This document shows, piece by piece, positions 1 to 13,679 of a stretch of DNA of 64,000 bases. The position numbers and the translations under genes were made by a program. The DNA is from Diadophis punctatus similis (taxonomy: Eukaryota > Chordata > Lepidosauria > Squamata > Dipsadidae). Numbering within the stretch: the stretch's first letter is position 1; each line of letters opens with the position of its first letter. The stretch is from positions 3,180,001 through 3,244,000 of the forward strand of contig JALIGW010000061.1 of NCBI GenBank assembly GCA_023053685.1, read 5' to 3'. The notes under the pieces were generated by a model. That model had not been told where the DNA came from. It was given only the letters and a program-made list of their open reading frames with translations, and ran no database searches.

Positions 1-410
1 TGTGAATTCAAACTACAATGGATTGAGGTTTTGTTCCCCCAGATACTCACAGGTCTCAGCCAGGAACTCCACTCCCAGCTTCTGTGAATTCAAACTATAA
101 TGGGATGACGTTTTTCCCCCCAGAAACTAACAAGTCTCAGCCAGGAGCTCCACCCCTAGCTTCTGTGAATTCAAACTACAATGGAGTGAGGTTTGTTCCC
201 CCAGATACTCACGGGTCTCAGCCAGGAACTCCACGCCCAGCTTCTGTGAATTGAAACTACAATGGAGTGAGGTTTGTTCCCCAGATACTCACAAGTCTCA
301 GCCAGGAACTCCACCCCCAGCTTCTGTGAATTCAAACTACATTGGAGTGAAGTGTTTCCCCCGAGATACTCACAGGTATCAGCCAGGAACTCCACCCCAG
401 CTTCTGTGAA
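1..410 (+). repeat. Right end of a higher-order cycle cut by the window edge
   Basis: These monomers match, in order, the stretch just before the landmark pair at 11,802 (compare 11,392-11,801) and at 22,142. They include the gatgacg/gaaactaacaag monomer, the cacgggtctc monomer and the gaagtgtttcccccgag monomer. The cycle therefore continues to the left of the window. Confidence 0.85.
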
Positions 411-1938
411 TTGAAACTACAATGCAGTGAGGTTTTTCCCCCCAGATACTCACAAGCCTCAGCCAGGAATTCCACCCCCAGCTTCTGTGAATTCAAACTA
501 AAATGGATTGAGGTTTTTCTCCCAGATACTCACAGGTCTCAGCCAGGAACTCCACCCCCAGCTTCTGTGAATTCAAACTGCAATGGAGTGAGGTTTTTTC
601 CCCCAGATACTAACAGGTCTCAGCCAGGAACTCCAACCCCAGCTTCTGTGAATTGAAAATACAATGCAGTGAGGTTTTTCCCCCCAGATACTCACAGGTC
701 TCAGCCAGGAACTCCACCCCCAGCTTCTGTGAATTCAAACTACAATGGAGTGAGGTTTCTTCCCCCAGATACTCACAGGTCTCAGCCAGGAACTCCACGC
801 CCAGCTTCTGTGAATTCAAACTACAATGGAGTGAGGTTTGTTCCCCCAGATACTCACAGGTCTCAGCCAGGAACTCCACCCCCAGTTTCTGTGAATTCAA
901 ACTACAATGGAGTGAAGTTTTTCCCCCCAGATACTCACAGGTATCAGCCAGGAACTCCACCCCAGCTTCTGTGAATTGAAACTACAATGCAGTGAGGTTT
1001 TTCTCGCAGACACTCACAGGTCTCAGCCAAGAACTCCAGCCCCAGCTTCTGTGAATTGAAAATACAATGCAGTGAGGTTTTTCCCCCCAGATACTCACAG
1101 GTCTCAGCCAGGAACTCCACCCCCAGCTTCTGTGAAATCAAACTACAATGGAGTGAGGTTTTTTTCCCAGATACTCACAGGTCTTAGCCAGGAACTCCAC
1201 CCCCAGCTTCTGTGAATTCAAACTACAATGCAGTGAGGTTTTGTTCCCCCAGATACTCACGGGTCTCAGCCAGGAACTCCACGCCCAGCTTCTGTGAATT
1301 CAAACTACAATGGAGTGAGGTTTGTTCCCCCATTTACTCACAGGTCTCAGCCAGGAACTCCACCCCCAGCTTCTGTGAATTCAAACTACAATGGAGTGAA
1401 GTGTTTCCCCCGAGATACTCACAGGTATCAGCCAGGAACTCCACCCCAGCTTCTGTGAATTGAAACTACAATTCAGTGAGGTTTTCCCCCCCAGATACTC
1501 ACAAGCCTCAGCCAGGAATTCCACCCCCAGCTTCTGTGAATTCAAACTAAAATGGATTGAGGTTTTTCTCCCAGATACTCACAGGTCTCAGCCAGGAACT
1601 CCACCCCCAGCTTCTGTGAATTAAAACTGCAATGGAGTGAGGTTTTTTCCCCCAGATACTAAGAGGTCTCAGCCAGGAACTCCACCCCCAGCTTCTGTGA
1701 ATTCAAACTATAATGGGATGACGTTTTTCCCCCCAGAAACTAACAAGTCTCAGCCAGGAGCTCCACCCCCAGCTTCTGTGAATTCAAACTACAATGGATT
1801 GAGGTTTGTTCCCCCAGATACTCACAGGTCTCAGCCAGGAACTCCACCCCCAGCTTCTGTGAATTCAAACTACAATGGAGTGAGGTTTGTTCCCCCAGAT
1901 ACTCACGGGTCTCAGCCAGGAACTCCACGCCCAGCTTC

Positions 1939-2418
1939 TGTGAATTGAAACTACAATGGAGTGAGGTTTGTTCCCCCAGATACTGACAGGTCTCAGCTAG
2001 GAACTCCACCCCCAGCTTCTGTGAATTCAAACTACAATGGAGTGAGGTTTTGTCCCCCAGATACTCACACGTCTCAGCCAGGAACTCCACCAAAAGCTTC
2101 TGTAAATTCAAACTACAATGGAGTGAGGTTTTTCCCCCCAGATACTAACAAGTCTCAGCCAGGAACTCCACCCGCAGTTTCTGTGAATTCAAACTACAAT
2201 GGAGTGAGGTTTCTTCCCCCAGATACTCACAGGTCTCAGCCAGGAACTCTACGCCCAGCTTCTGTGAATTCAAACTACAATGTAGTGAGGTTTGTTCCCC
2301 CAGATACTCACAGGTCTAAGCCAGGAACTCCACCCCCAGCTTCTGTGAATTCAAAATGGATTGAGGTTTTTCTCCCAGATACTAACACGTCTCAGCCAGG
2401 AACTCCACCAACAGCTTC
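1939..2418 (+). repeat. 480-bp six-monomer cassette, copy 1
   Basis: Five 81 bp monomers followed by one of 75 bp (2,344-2,418) that lacks ctaca and one pyrimidine base. It begins with an EcoRI-less monomer carrying the rare gatactgacaggtctcagct. This copy has cactcacaggtctcag-type sequence near 2,225-2,240, the common state, where the other five copies have cacatgtttcag. Confidence 0.88.
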
Positions 2419-5194
2419 TGTGAATTCAAACTACAATGGAGTGAGGTTTTTTCCCCCAGATACTAACAAGTCTCAGCCAGGAACTCCACCCCCAGCTTCT
2501 GTGAATTCAAACTACAATGCAGTGAGGTTTCCCCCCACCCCAGATACTCACAGGTCTCAGCCAGGACCTCCACCCCCAGCTTTTGTGAATTCAAACTACA
2601 ATGGAGTGAGGTTTGTTCCCCCAGATACTCACAGGTCTCAGCCAGGAACTCCACCCCCAGCTTCTGTGAATTCAAACTACAATGGAGTGAGGTTTTTTTC
2701 CCCAGATACACACCTGTCTCAACCAGGAACTCCACCCCCAGCTTCTGTGAATTCAAACTACAATGCAGTGAGGTTCCCCCCCCCCAGATACTCACAGGTC
2801 TCAGCAAGGACCTCCACCCCCAGCTTTTGTGAATTTAAACTACAATGGGGTGAGGTTCCCCCCCCCCATACTCACAGGTCTCAGCCAGGAACTCCACCCC
2901 CAGCTTCTGTGAATTCAAACTACAATGGAGTGAGGTTTCTTCCCCCAGATACTCACAGGTCTCAGCCAGGAACTCCACCCCCAGCTTCTGTGAATTGAAA
3001 ATACAATGCAGTGAGGTTTTTTCCCCCAGATACTCACAGGTCTAAGCCAGGAACTCCACCCCCAGCTTCTGTGAATTCAAACTACAATGCAGCGTGGTTT
3101 TTCTCCCCAGATACTCACAAGTCTCATCCAGGAACTCCACCCCCAGCTTCTTTGAATTCAAACTACAATGCAGCGTGGTTTTTCTCCCCAGATACTCACA
3201 AGTCTCATCCAGGAACTCCACCCCCAGCTTCTTTGAATTCAAACTACAATGGAGTGAGGTTTTTTTCCCCAGATACTCACAAGTCTCACCCAGGAACTCC
3301 ACCAACAGCTTCTGTGAATTCAAACTACAATGGCGTGAGGTTTTGTCCCCCAGATACTCACACGTCTCAGCCAGGAACTCCACCAACAGCTTCTGTGAAT
3401 TCAAACTACAATGGAATGAGGTTTTTTCCCTGAGATACTAACAAGTCTCAGCCAGGAACTCCACCCGCAGCTTCTGTGAATTCAAACTACAATGGAGTGA
3501 GGTTTCTTCCCCCAGATATTCACAGGTCTCAGCCAGGAACTCCACGCCCAGCTTCTGTGAATTCAAACTATAATGGGATGACATTTTTTCCCCCAGAAAC
3601 TAAGAAGTCTCAGCCAGGAGCTCCACCCCCAGCTTCTGTGAATTTAAACTACAATGGATTGAGGTTTGTTCCCCCAGATACTCACAGGTCTCAGCCAGGA
3701 ACTCCACCCCCAGCTTCTGTGAATTCAAACTACAATGGAGTGAGGTTTTTTTCCCCAGATACACACCTGTCTCAACCAGGAACTCCACCCCCAGCTTCTG
3801 TGAATTCAAACTACAATGCAGTGAGGTTCCCCCCCCCCCAGATACTCACAGGTCTCAGCAAGGACCTCCACCCCCAGCTTTTGTGAATTTAAACTACAAT
3901 GGGGTGAGGTTCCCCCCCCCATACTCACAGGTCTCAGCCAGGAACTCCACCCCCAGCTTCTGTGAATTCAAACTACAATGGAGTGAGGTTTCTTCCCCCA
4001 GATACTCACAGGTCTCAGCCAGGAACTCCACCCCCAGCTTCTGTGAATTGAAAATACAATGCAGTGAGGTTTTTTCCCCCAGATACTCACAGGTCTAAGC
4101 CAGGAACTCCACCCCCAGCTTCTGTGAATTCAAACTACAATGCAGCGTGGTTTTTCTCCCCAGATACTCACAAGTCTCATCCAGGAACTCCACCCCCAGC
4201 TTCTTTGAATTCAAACTACAATGGAGTGAGGTTTTTTTCCCCCAGATACTCACAAGTCTCACCCAGGAACTCCACCAACAGCTTCTTTGAATTCAAACTA
4301 CAATGGAGTGAGGTTTTGTCCCCCAGATACTCACACGTCTCAGCCAGGAACTCCACCAACAGCTTCTGTGAATTCAAACTACAATGGAATGAGGTTTTTT
4401 TCCTGAGATACTAACAAGTCTCAGCCAGGAACTCCACCCGCAGCTTCTGTGAATTCAAACTACAATGGAGTGAGGTTTCTTCCCCCAGATACTCACAGGT
4501 CTCAGCCAGGAACTCCACGCCCAGCTTCTGTGAATTCAAACTATAATGGGATGACGTTTTTCCCCCAGAAACTAAGAAGTCTCAGCCAGGAGCTCCACCC
4601 CCAGCTTCTGTGAATTCAAACTACAATGGAGTGAGGTTTCTTCCCCCAGATACTCACAGGTCTCAGCCAGGAACTCCACGCCCAGCTTCTGTGAATTCAA
4701 ACTATAATGGGATGACGTTTTTTCCCCCAGAAACTAAGAAGTCTCAGCCAGGAGCTCCACCACCAGCTTCTGTGAATTCAAACTACAATGGATTGAGGTT
4801 TGTTCCCCCAGATACTCACAGGTCTCAGCCAGGAACTCCACCCCCAGCTTCTGTGAATTCAAACTACAATGGAGTGAGGTTTGTTCCCCCAGATACTCAC
4901 GGGTCTCAGCCAGGAACTCCACGCCCAGCTTCTGTGAATTGAAACTACAATGGAGTGAGGTTTGTTCCCCCAGATACTCACAGGTCTCAGCCAGGAACTC
5001 CACCCCCAGCTTCTGTGAATTCAAACTACAATGGAGTGAAGTGTTTCCCCCGAGATACTCACAGGTATCAGCCAGGAAATCCACCCCAGCTTCTGTGAAT
5101 TGAAACTACAATGCAGTGAGATTTTTTTCCCAGATACTCACAGGTCTCAGCCAGAAACTCCACCCCCAGCATCTGTGAATTCAAACTACAATGG

Positions 5195-6406
5195 AGTGAG
5201 GTTTTGTTCCCCCAGATACTCACAGGTCTCAGCCAAGAACTCCACCCCCAGCTTCTGTGAATTCAAATTACAATGGAGTGAGGTTTTCCCCCCCAGATAC
5301 TCACAGGTCTCAGCAAGGACCTCCACCCCCAGCTTTTGTGAATTCAAACTACAATGGAGTGAGGTTTTCCCGCCGATACTCACAGGTCTCATCCAGGAAC
5401 TCCACCACCAGCTTCTGTGAATTCAAACTACAATGGAGTGAGGTTTTTTCCCCAGATACTCACAGGTCTCAGCCAGGAACTCCACGCCAAGCTTCTGTGA
5501 ATTCATACTGCAATGGAGTGAGGTTTTTTAACCCAGAAACTCACAGGTCTCAGCCAGGAACTCCACCCCCGGCTTCTGTGAATTCAAACTACAATGGAGT
5601 GAGGTTTTGTTCCCCCAGATACTCACAGGTCTCAGCCAGGAACTCCACCCCCAGCTTCTGTGAATTCAAACTACAATGAAGTGAGGTGTTTTCCCCAGAT
5701 ACTCACAGGTCTCAGCCAGGAACTCCACGCCAAGCTTCTGTGAATTCATACTGCAATGGAGTGAGGTTTTTTAACCCAGAAACTCACAGGTCTCAGCCAG
5801 GAACTCCACCCCCGGCTTCTGTGAATTCAAACTACAATGGAGTGAGGTTTTGTTCCCCCAGATACTCACAGGTCTCAGCCAGGAAATCCACTCCAGCTTC
5901 TGTGAATTCAAACTACAATGGAGTGAGGTTTTTTCCCCCAGATACTAACAAGTCTCAGCCAGGAACTCCACCCGCAGCTTCTGTGAATTCAAACTACAAT
6001 GGAGTGAGGTTTTTTCCCCCAGATACTCACAGGTCTCAGCCAGGAACTCCACGCCCAGCGTCTGTGAATTCAAACTACAATGTAGTGAGGTTTCTTCCTC
6101 CAGATACTCACAGGTCTCAGCCAGGAACTCCACCCCCAGCTTCTGTGAATTCAAACTACAATGGAGTGAGGTTTTTTTCCCCAGAAACTCACAGGTATCA
6201 GCCAGGAACTCCACCCCAGCTTCTGTGAATTGAAACTACAATGCAGTGAGTTTTTTTTCCCAGATACTCACAGGTCTCAGCCAGGAACTCCACCCCCAGC
6301 ATCTGTGAATTCAAACTACAATGGAGTGAGGTTTTGTTCCCCCAGATACTCACAGGTCTCAGCCAAGAACTCCACCCCCAGCTTCTGTGAATTCAAACTA
6401 CAATGT
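5195..6406 (+). repeat. 1,212-bp tandem duplication, copy A
   Basis: About 15 monomers repeated directly downstream at a constant offset of 1,212 bp. Edges are approximate because they lie inside homologous monomers. Only a few differences from copy B were seen, for example attcaaattac here against attcaaactac, and ccaccacc near 5,405 against ccaccccc. It includes the HindIII-bearing monomers (AAGCTT at 5,489) and the ggttttttaacccagaaac monomer. Confidence 0.85.
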
Positions 6407-7618
6407 AGTGAGGTTTTGTTCCCCCAGATACTCACAGGTCTCAGCCAAGAACTCCACCCCCAGCTTCTGTGAATTCAAACTACAATGGAGTGAGGTTTTC
6501 CCCCCCAGATACTCACAGGTCTCAGCAAGGACCTCCACCCCCAGCTTTTGTGAATTCAAACTACAATGGAGTGAGGTTTTCCCGCCGATACTCACAGGTC
6601 TCATCCAGGAACTCCACCCCCAGCTTCTGTGAATTCAAACTACAATGGAGTGAGGTTTTTTCCCCAGATACTCACAGGTCTCAGCCAGGAACTCCACGCC
6701 AAGCTTCTGTGAATTCATACTGCAATGGAGTGAGGTTTTTTAACCCAGAAACTCACAGGTCTCAGCCAGGAACTCCACCCCCGGCTTCTGTGAATTCAAA
6801 CTACAATGGAGTGAGGTTTTGTTCCCCCAGATACTCACAGGTCTCAGCCAGGAACTCCACCCCCAGCTTCTGTGAATTCAAACTACAATGAAGTGAGGTG
6901 TTTTCCCCAGATACTCACAGGTCTCAGCCAGGAACTCCACGCCAAGCTTCTGTGAATTCATACTGCAATGGAGTGAGGTTTTTTAACCCAGAAACTCACA
7001 GGTCTCAGCCAGTAACTCCACCCCCGGCTTCTGTGAATTCAAACTACAATGGAGTGAGGTTTTGTTCCCCCAGATACTCACAGGTCTCAGCCAGGAAATC
7101 CACTCCAGCTTCTGTGAATTCAAACTACAATGGAGTGAGGTTTTTTCCCCCAGATACTAACAAGTCTCAGCCAGGAACTCCACCCGCAGCTTCTGTGAAT
7201 TCAAACTACAATGGAGTGAGGTTTTTTCCCCCAGATACTCACAGGTCTCAGCCAGGAACTCCACGCCCAGCGTCTGTGAATTCAAACTACAATGTAGTGA
7301 GGTTTCTTCCTCCAGATACTCACAGGTCTCAGCCAGGAACTCCACCCCCAGCTTCTGTGAATTCAAACTACAATGGAGTGAGGTTTTTTTCCCCAGAAAC
7401 TCACAGGTATCAGCCAGGAACTCCACCCCAGCTTCTGTGAATTGAAACTACAATGCAGTGAGTTTTTTTTCCCAGATACTCACAGGTCTCAGCCAGGAAC
7501 TCCACCCCCAGCATCTGTGAATTCAAACTACAATGGAGTGAGGTTTTGTTCCCCCAGATACTCACAGGTCTCAGCCAAGAACTCCACCCCCAGCTTCTGT
7601 GAATTCAAACTACAATGT
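6407..7618 (+). repeat. 1,212-bp tandem duplication, copy B
   Basis: Second copy, ending near 7,628 where the pyrimidine tract switches from ttttgttccccc to a long C run while the flanking monomer stays the same. A private change is cagccagtaactcc near 7,014. The near identity to copy A points to a recent unequal exchange. Confidence 0.85.
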
Positions 7619-9039
7619 AGTGAGGTTTCCCCCCCCCCAGATACTCACAGGTCTCAGCAAGGACCTCCACCCCCAGCTTTTGTGAATTCAAACTACAATG
7701 GAGTGAGGTTTTCCCGCCGATACTCACAGGTCTCAGCCAGGAACTCCACCCCCAGCTTCTGTGAATTCAAACTACAATGGAGGGAGGTTCCCCCCCCCCG
7801 ATACTCACAGGTCTCAGCCAGGAACTCCACCCCCAGCTTCTGTGAATTCAAACTACAATGGAGTGAGGTTTTTTTCCCCAGATACACACCTGTCTCAGCC
7901 AGGAACTCCACCCCCAGCTTCTGTGAATTCAAACTACAATGCAGTGAGGTTCCCCCCCCCAGATACTCACAGGTCTCAGCAAGGACCTCCACCCCCAGCT
8001 TTTGTGAATTTAAACTACAATGGGGTGAGGTTCCCCCCCCCCATACTCACAGGTCTCAGCCAGGAACTCCACCCCAAGCTTCTGTGAATTCAAACTACAA
8101 TGGAGTGAGGTTTCTTCCCCCAGATACTCACAGGTCTCAGCCAGGAACTCCACGCCCAGCTTCTGTGAATTCAAACTACAATGTAGTGAGGTTTGTTCCC
8201 ACAGATACTCACAGGTCTCAGCCAGGAACTCCACCCCCAGCTTCTGTGAATTCAAACTACAATGGAGTGAGGTTTGTTCCCCCAGATACTCACGGGTCTC
8301 AGCCAGGAACTCCACGCCCAGCTTCTGTGAATTGAAACTACAATGGAGTGAGGTTTGTTCCCCCAGATACTCACAGGTCTCAGCCAGGAACTCCACCCCC
8401 AGCTTCTGTGAATTCAAACTACAATGGAGTGAAGTGTTTCCCCCGAGATACTCACAGGTATCAGCCAGGAAATCCACCCCAGCTTCTGTGAATTGAAACT
8501 ACAATGCAGTGAGATTTTTTTCCCAGATACTCACAGGTCTCAGCCAGGAACTCCACGCCCAGCTTCTGTGAATTCAAACTACAATGGAGTGAGGTTTGTT
8601 CCCCCAGATACTCACAGGTCTCAGCCAGGAACTCCACCCCCAGCTTCTGTGAATTCAAACTACAATGGAGTGAAGTGTTTCCCCCGAGATACTCACAGGT
8701 ATCAGCCAGGAACTCCACCCCAGCTTCTGTGAATTGAAACTACAATGCAGTGAGGTTTTCCCCCCCAGATACTCACAAGCCTCAGCCAGGAATTCCACCC
8801 CCAGCTTCTGTGAATTCAAACTAAAATGGATTGAGGTTTTTCTCCCAGATACTCACAGGTCTCAGCCAGGAACTCCACCCCCAGCTTCTGTGAATTCAAA
8901 CTGCAATGGAGTGAGGTTTTTTCCCCCAGATACTAACAGGTCTCACCCAAGAACTCCACCCCCAGCTTCTGTGAATTCAAACTACAATGGATTGAGGTTT
9001 TTTTCCGAGATAGTCACAGGTCTCAGCCAGGAACTCCAA

Positions 9040-10493
9040 CCCCAGCTTCTGTGAATTGAAAATACAATGCAGTGAGGTTTTTCCCCCCAGATACTCATAG
9101 GTCTCAGCCAGGAACTCCACCCCCAGCTTCTGTTAATTCAAACTACAATGCAGCGAGGTTTTCCCCCCCAGATACTCACAAGTCTCATCCAGGAACTCCA
9201 CCCCCAGCTTCTGTGAATTCAAACTACAATGGATTGAGGTTTTGTCCCCCAGATACTCACACGTCTCAGCCAGGAACTCCACCAACAGCTTCTGTGAATT
9301 CAAACTACAATGGAGTGAGGTTTTTTCCCCGAGATACTAACAAGTCTCAGCCAAGAACTCCACCCACAGCTTCTGTGAATTCAAACTACAATGGAGTGAG
9401 GTCCCCCCCCCCGATACTCACAGGTCTCAGCCAGGAACTCCACCACCAGCTTCTGTGAAATCAAACTACAATGGAGTGAGGTTTTTTTTCCCAGATACTC
9501 ACAGGTCTTAGCCAGGAACTCCACCCCCAGCTTCTGTGAATTCAAACTACAATGCAGTGAGGTTTTGTTCCCCCAGATACTCACAGGTCTCAGCCAGGAA
9601 CTCCACCCCCAGCTTCTGTGAATTCAAACTACAATGGAGTGAAGTGTTTCCCCCGAGATACTCACAGGTATCAGCCAGGAACTCCACCCCAGCTTCTGTG
9701 AATTGAAACTACAATGCAGTGAGGTTTTCCCGCCCAGATACTCACAAGCGTCAGCCAGGAATTCCACCCCCAGCTTCTGTGAATTCAAACTAAAATGGAT
9801 TGAGGTTTTTCTCCCAGATACTCACAGGTCTCAGCCAGGAACTCCACCCCCAGCTTCTGTGAATTCAAACTGCAATGGAGTGAGGTTTTTTCCCCCAGAT
9901 ACTAACAGGTCTCACCCAAGAACTCCACCCCCAGCTTCTGTGAATTCAAACTACAATGGATTGAGGTTTTGTTCCCCCAGATACTCACAGGTCTCAGCCA
10001 GGAACTCCACTCCCAGCTTCTGTGAATTCAAACTATAATGGGATGACGTTTTTCCCCCCAGAAACTAACAAGTCTAAGCCAGGAGCTCCACCCCTAGCTT
10101 CTGTGAATTCAAACTACAATGGAGTGAGGTTTGTTCCCCCAGATACTCACGGGTCTCAGCCAGGAACTCCACGCCCAGCTTCTGTGAATTGAAACTACAA
10201 TGGAGTGAGGTTTGTTCCCCAGATACTCACAGGTCTCAGCCAGGAACTCCACCCCCAGCTTCTGTGAATTCAAACTACAATGGAGTGAAGTGTTTCCCCC
10301 GAGATACTCACAGGTATCAGCCAGGAACTCCACCCCAGCTTCTGTGAATTGAAACTACAATGCAGTGAGGTTTTTCCCCCCAGATACTCACAAGCCTCAG
10401 CCAGGAATTCCACCCCCAGCTTCTGTGAATTCAAACTAAAATGGATTGAGGTTTTTCTCCCAGATACTCACAGGTCTCAGCCAGGAAGTCCAA
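9040..10493 (+). repeat. 1,454-bp tandem duplication, copy A
   Basis: About 18 monomers repeated directly downstream at an offset of 1,453-1,454 bp. It starts at the aaccccagcttctgtgaatt junction preceding the gaattgaaaatac monomer. Private differences include tctaagcc near 10,076 (copy B has tctcagcc) and one extra C in the C tract near 9,405. Confidence 0.87.
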
Positions 10494-11947
10494 CCCCAGC
10501 TTCTGTGAATTGAAAATACAATGCAGTGAGGTTTTTCCCCCCAGATACTCATAGGTCTCAGCCAGGAACTCCACCCCCAGCTTCTGTGAATTCAAACTAC
10601 AATGCAGCGAGGTTTTCCCCCCCCAGATACTCACAAGTCTCATCCAGGAACTCCACCCCCAGCTTCTGTGAATTCAAACTACAATGGATTGAGGTTTTGT
10701 CCCCCAGATACTCACACGTCTCAGCCAGGAACTCCACCAACAGCTTCTGTGAATTCAAACTACAATGGAGTGAGGTTTTTTCCCCGAGATACTAACAAGT
10801 CTCAGCCAAGAACTCCACCCACAGCTTCTGTGAATTCAAACTACAATGGAGTGAGGTCCCCCCCCCGATACTCACAGGTCTCAGCCAGGAACTCCACCAC
10901 CAGCTTCTGTGAAATCAAACTACAATGGAGTGAGGTTTTTTTTCCCAGATACTCACAGGTCTTAGCCAGGAACTCCACCCCCAGCTTCTGTGAATTCAAA
11001 CTACAATGCAGTGAGGTTTTGTTCCCCCAGATACTCACAGGTCTCAGCCAGGAACTCCACCCCCAGCTTCTGTGAATTCAAACTACAATGGAGTGAAGTG
11101 TTTCCCCCGAGATACTCACAGGTATCAGCCAGGAACTCCACCCCAGCTTCTGTGAATTGAAACTACAATGCAGTGAGGTTTTCCCGCCCAGATACTCACA
11201 AGCGTCAGCCAGGAATTCCACCCCCAGCTTCTGTGAATTCAAATTAAATGGATTGTGGTTTTTCTCCCAGATACTCACAGGTCTCAGCCAGGAACTCCAC
11301 CCCCAGCTTCTGTGAATTCAAACTGCAATGGAGTGAGGTTTTTTCCCCCAGATACTAACAGGTCTCACCCAAGAACTCCACCCCCAGCTTCTGTGAATTC
11401 AAACTACAATGGATTGAGGTTTTGTTCCCCCAGATACTCACAGGTCTCAGCCAGGAACTCCACTCCCAGCTTCTGTGAATTCAAACTATAATGGGATGAC
11501 GTTTTTCCCCCCAGAAACTAACAAGTCTCAGCCAGGAGCTCCACCCCTAGCTTCTGTGAATTCAAACTACAATGGAGTGAGGTTTGTTCCCCCAGATACT
11601 CACGGGTCTCAGCCAGGAACTCCACGCCCAGCTTCTGTGAATTGAAACTACAATGGAGTGAGGTTTGTTCCCCAGATACTCACAGGTCTCAGCCAGGAAC
11701 TCCACCCCCAGCTTCTGTGAATTCAAACTACAATGGAGTGAAGTGTTTCCCCCGAGATACTCACAGGTATCAGCCAGGAACTCCACCCCAGCTTCTGTGA
11801 ATTGAAACTACAATGCAGTGAGGTTTTTCCCCCCAGATACTCACAAGCCTCAGCCAGGAATTCCACCCCCAGCTTCTGTGAATTCAAACTAAAATGGATT
11901 GAGGTTTTTCTCCCAGATACTCACAGGTCTCAGCCAGGAAGTCCACC
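10494..11947 (+). repeat. 1,454-bp tandem duplication, copy B
   Basis: Begins inside a chimeric monomer: the left part ends in ggaagtcc, as at the end of this copy near 11,942, and the right part is the aaccccag start of copy A. This marks the recombination joint. Private changes are aaattaaatgg (one base lost) near 11,241 and gtggtttttctccc in the same monomer. Confidence 0.87.
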
Positions 11948-13679
11948 CCCAGCTTCTGTGAATTCAAACTGCAATGGAGTGAGGTTTTTTCCCCCAGATA
12001 CTAACAGGTCTCAGCCAGGAACTCCAACCCCAGCTTCTGTGAATTGAAAATACAATGCAGTGAGGTTTTTCCCCCCAGATACTCACAGGTCTCAGCCAGG
12101 AACTCCACCCCCAGCTTCTGTGAATTCAAACTACATTGCAACGAGGTTTTTCCCCCCAGATACTCACAAGTCTCATCCAGGAACTCCACCCCCAGCTTCT
12201 GTGAATTCACACTACAATGGATTGAGGTTTTGTCCCCCAGATACTCACACGTCTCAGCCAGGAACTCCACCAACAGCTTCTGTGAATTCAAACTACAATG
12301 GAGTGAGGTTTTTTCTTCGAGATACTAACAAGTCTCAGCCAGGAACTCCACCCGCAGCTTCTGTGAATTCAAACTACAATGGAGTGAGGTTTCTTCCCCC
12401 AGATACTCACAGGTCTCAGCCAGGAACTCCACGCCCAGCTTCTGTGAATTCAAACTACAATGGAGTGAGGTTTGTTCCCCCAGATACTCACAGGTCTCAG
12501 CCAGGAACTCCACCCCCAGTTTCTGTGAATTAAAACTACAATGGAGTGAAGTTTTTCCCCCCAGATACTCACAGGTATCAGCCAGGAACTCCACCCCAGC
12601 TTCTGTGAATTGAAACTACAATGCAGTGAGGTTTTTCTCCCAGACACTCACAGGTCTCAGCCAAGAACTCCAGCCCCAGCTTCTGTGAATTCAAACTACA
12701 ATGGAGTGAGGTTCCCCCACCCCGATACTCACAGGTCTCAGCCAGGAACTCCACCCCCAGATTCTGTGAAATCAAACTACAATGGAGTGAGGTTTTTTTC
12801 CCAGATACTCACAGGTCTTAGCCAGGAACTCCACCCCCAGCTTCTGTGAATTCAAACTACAATGCAGTGAGGTTTTGTTCCCCCAGATACTCACGGGTCT
12901 CAGCCATGAACTCCACCCCCAGCTTCTGTGAATTCAAACTACAATGGAGTGAGGTTTGTTCCCCCAGATACTCACAGGTCTCAGCCAGGAACTCCACCCC
13001 CAGCTTCTGTGAATTCAAACTACAATGGAGTGAAGTGTTTCCCCCGAGATACTCACAGGTATCAGCCAGGAACTCCACCCCAGCTTCTGTGAATTGAAAC
13101 TACAATTCAGTGAGGTTTTTCCCCCCAGATACTCACAAGCCTCAGCCAGGAATTCCACCCCCAGCTGCTGTGAATTCAAACTAAAATGGATTGAGGTTTT
13201 TCTCCCAGATACTCACAGGTCTCAGCCAGGAACTCCACCCCCAGCTTCTGTGAATTAAAACTGCAATGGAGTGAGGTTTTTTCCCCCAGATACTAACAGG
13301 TCTCAGCCAGGAACTCCACCCCCAGCTTCTGTGAATTCAAACTATAATGGGATGACGTTTTTCCCCCCAGAAACTAACAAGTCTCAGCCAGGAGCTCCAC
13401 CCCCAGCTTCTGTGAATTCAAACTACAATGGATTGAGGTTTGTTCCCCCAGATACTCACACGTCTCAGCCAGGAACTCCACCAACAGCTTCTGTGAATTC
13501 AAACTACAATGGAGTGAGGTTTTTTCTTCGAGATACTAACAAGTCTCAGCCAGGAACTCCACCCGCAGCTTCTGTGAATTCAAACTACAATGGAGTGAGG
13601 TTTCTTCCCCCAGATACTCACAGGTCTCAGCCAGGAACTCCACGCCCAGCTTCTGTGAATTCAAACTACAATGGAGTGA

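Larger units (their letters stand above)
411..11801 (+). repeat. Higher-order cycle 1 (about 11.39 kb)
   Basis: Bounded by the landmark pair: an EcoRI-less monomer carrying cacaagcctcagccaggaat, followed by the attgaggtttttctcccag monomer. Its first 5.7 kb is collinear with 11.8-15.9 kb, at offsets of 11,391 to 11,796 bp that fall to 10,257 bp as whole monomers are gained or lost. It contains the 1,212 bp and 1,454 bp tandem duplications listed separately. Related but variant landmark pairs also occur inside it, near 1,460, 8,734, 9,703, 10,349 and 11,157, so the cycle is itself composite. Confidence 0.75.

Noticed and set aside
2130..2170. TACTAAC as a functional intron branch point
   Set aside because: It arises by one change in the atactcac block of the monomer and is followed at once by AG dinucleotides. 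There is no sign of exons around it.
1961..2998. 345-codon frame with a regular proline-rich 27-residue repeat
   Set aside because: It resembles a repetitive structural protein, but the same translation appears wherever the satellite stays in frame, ended by stops in EcoRI-less monomers. No start context, exon structure or flanking unique sequence supports it.
12305..12330. CENP-B box candidate at cttcgagatactaac
   Set aside because: Only the TTCG core and one A match; the CGGG half is missing. The same holds for the copies near 13,530, 29,030 and 40,265.
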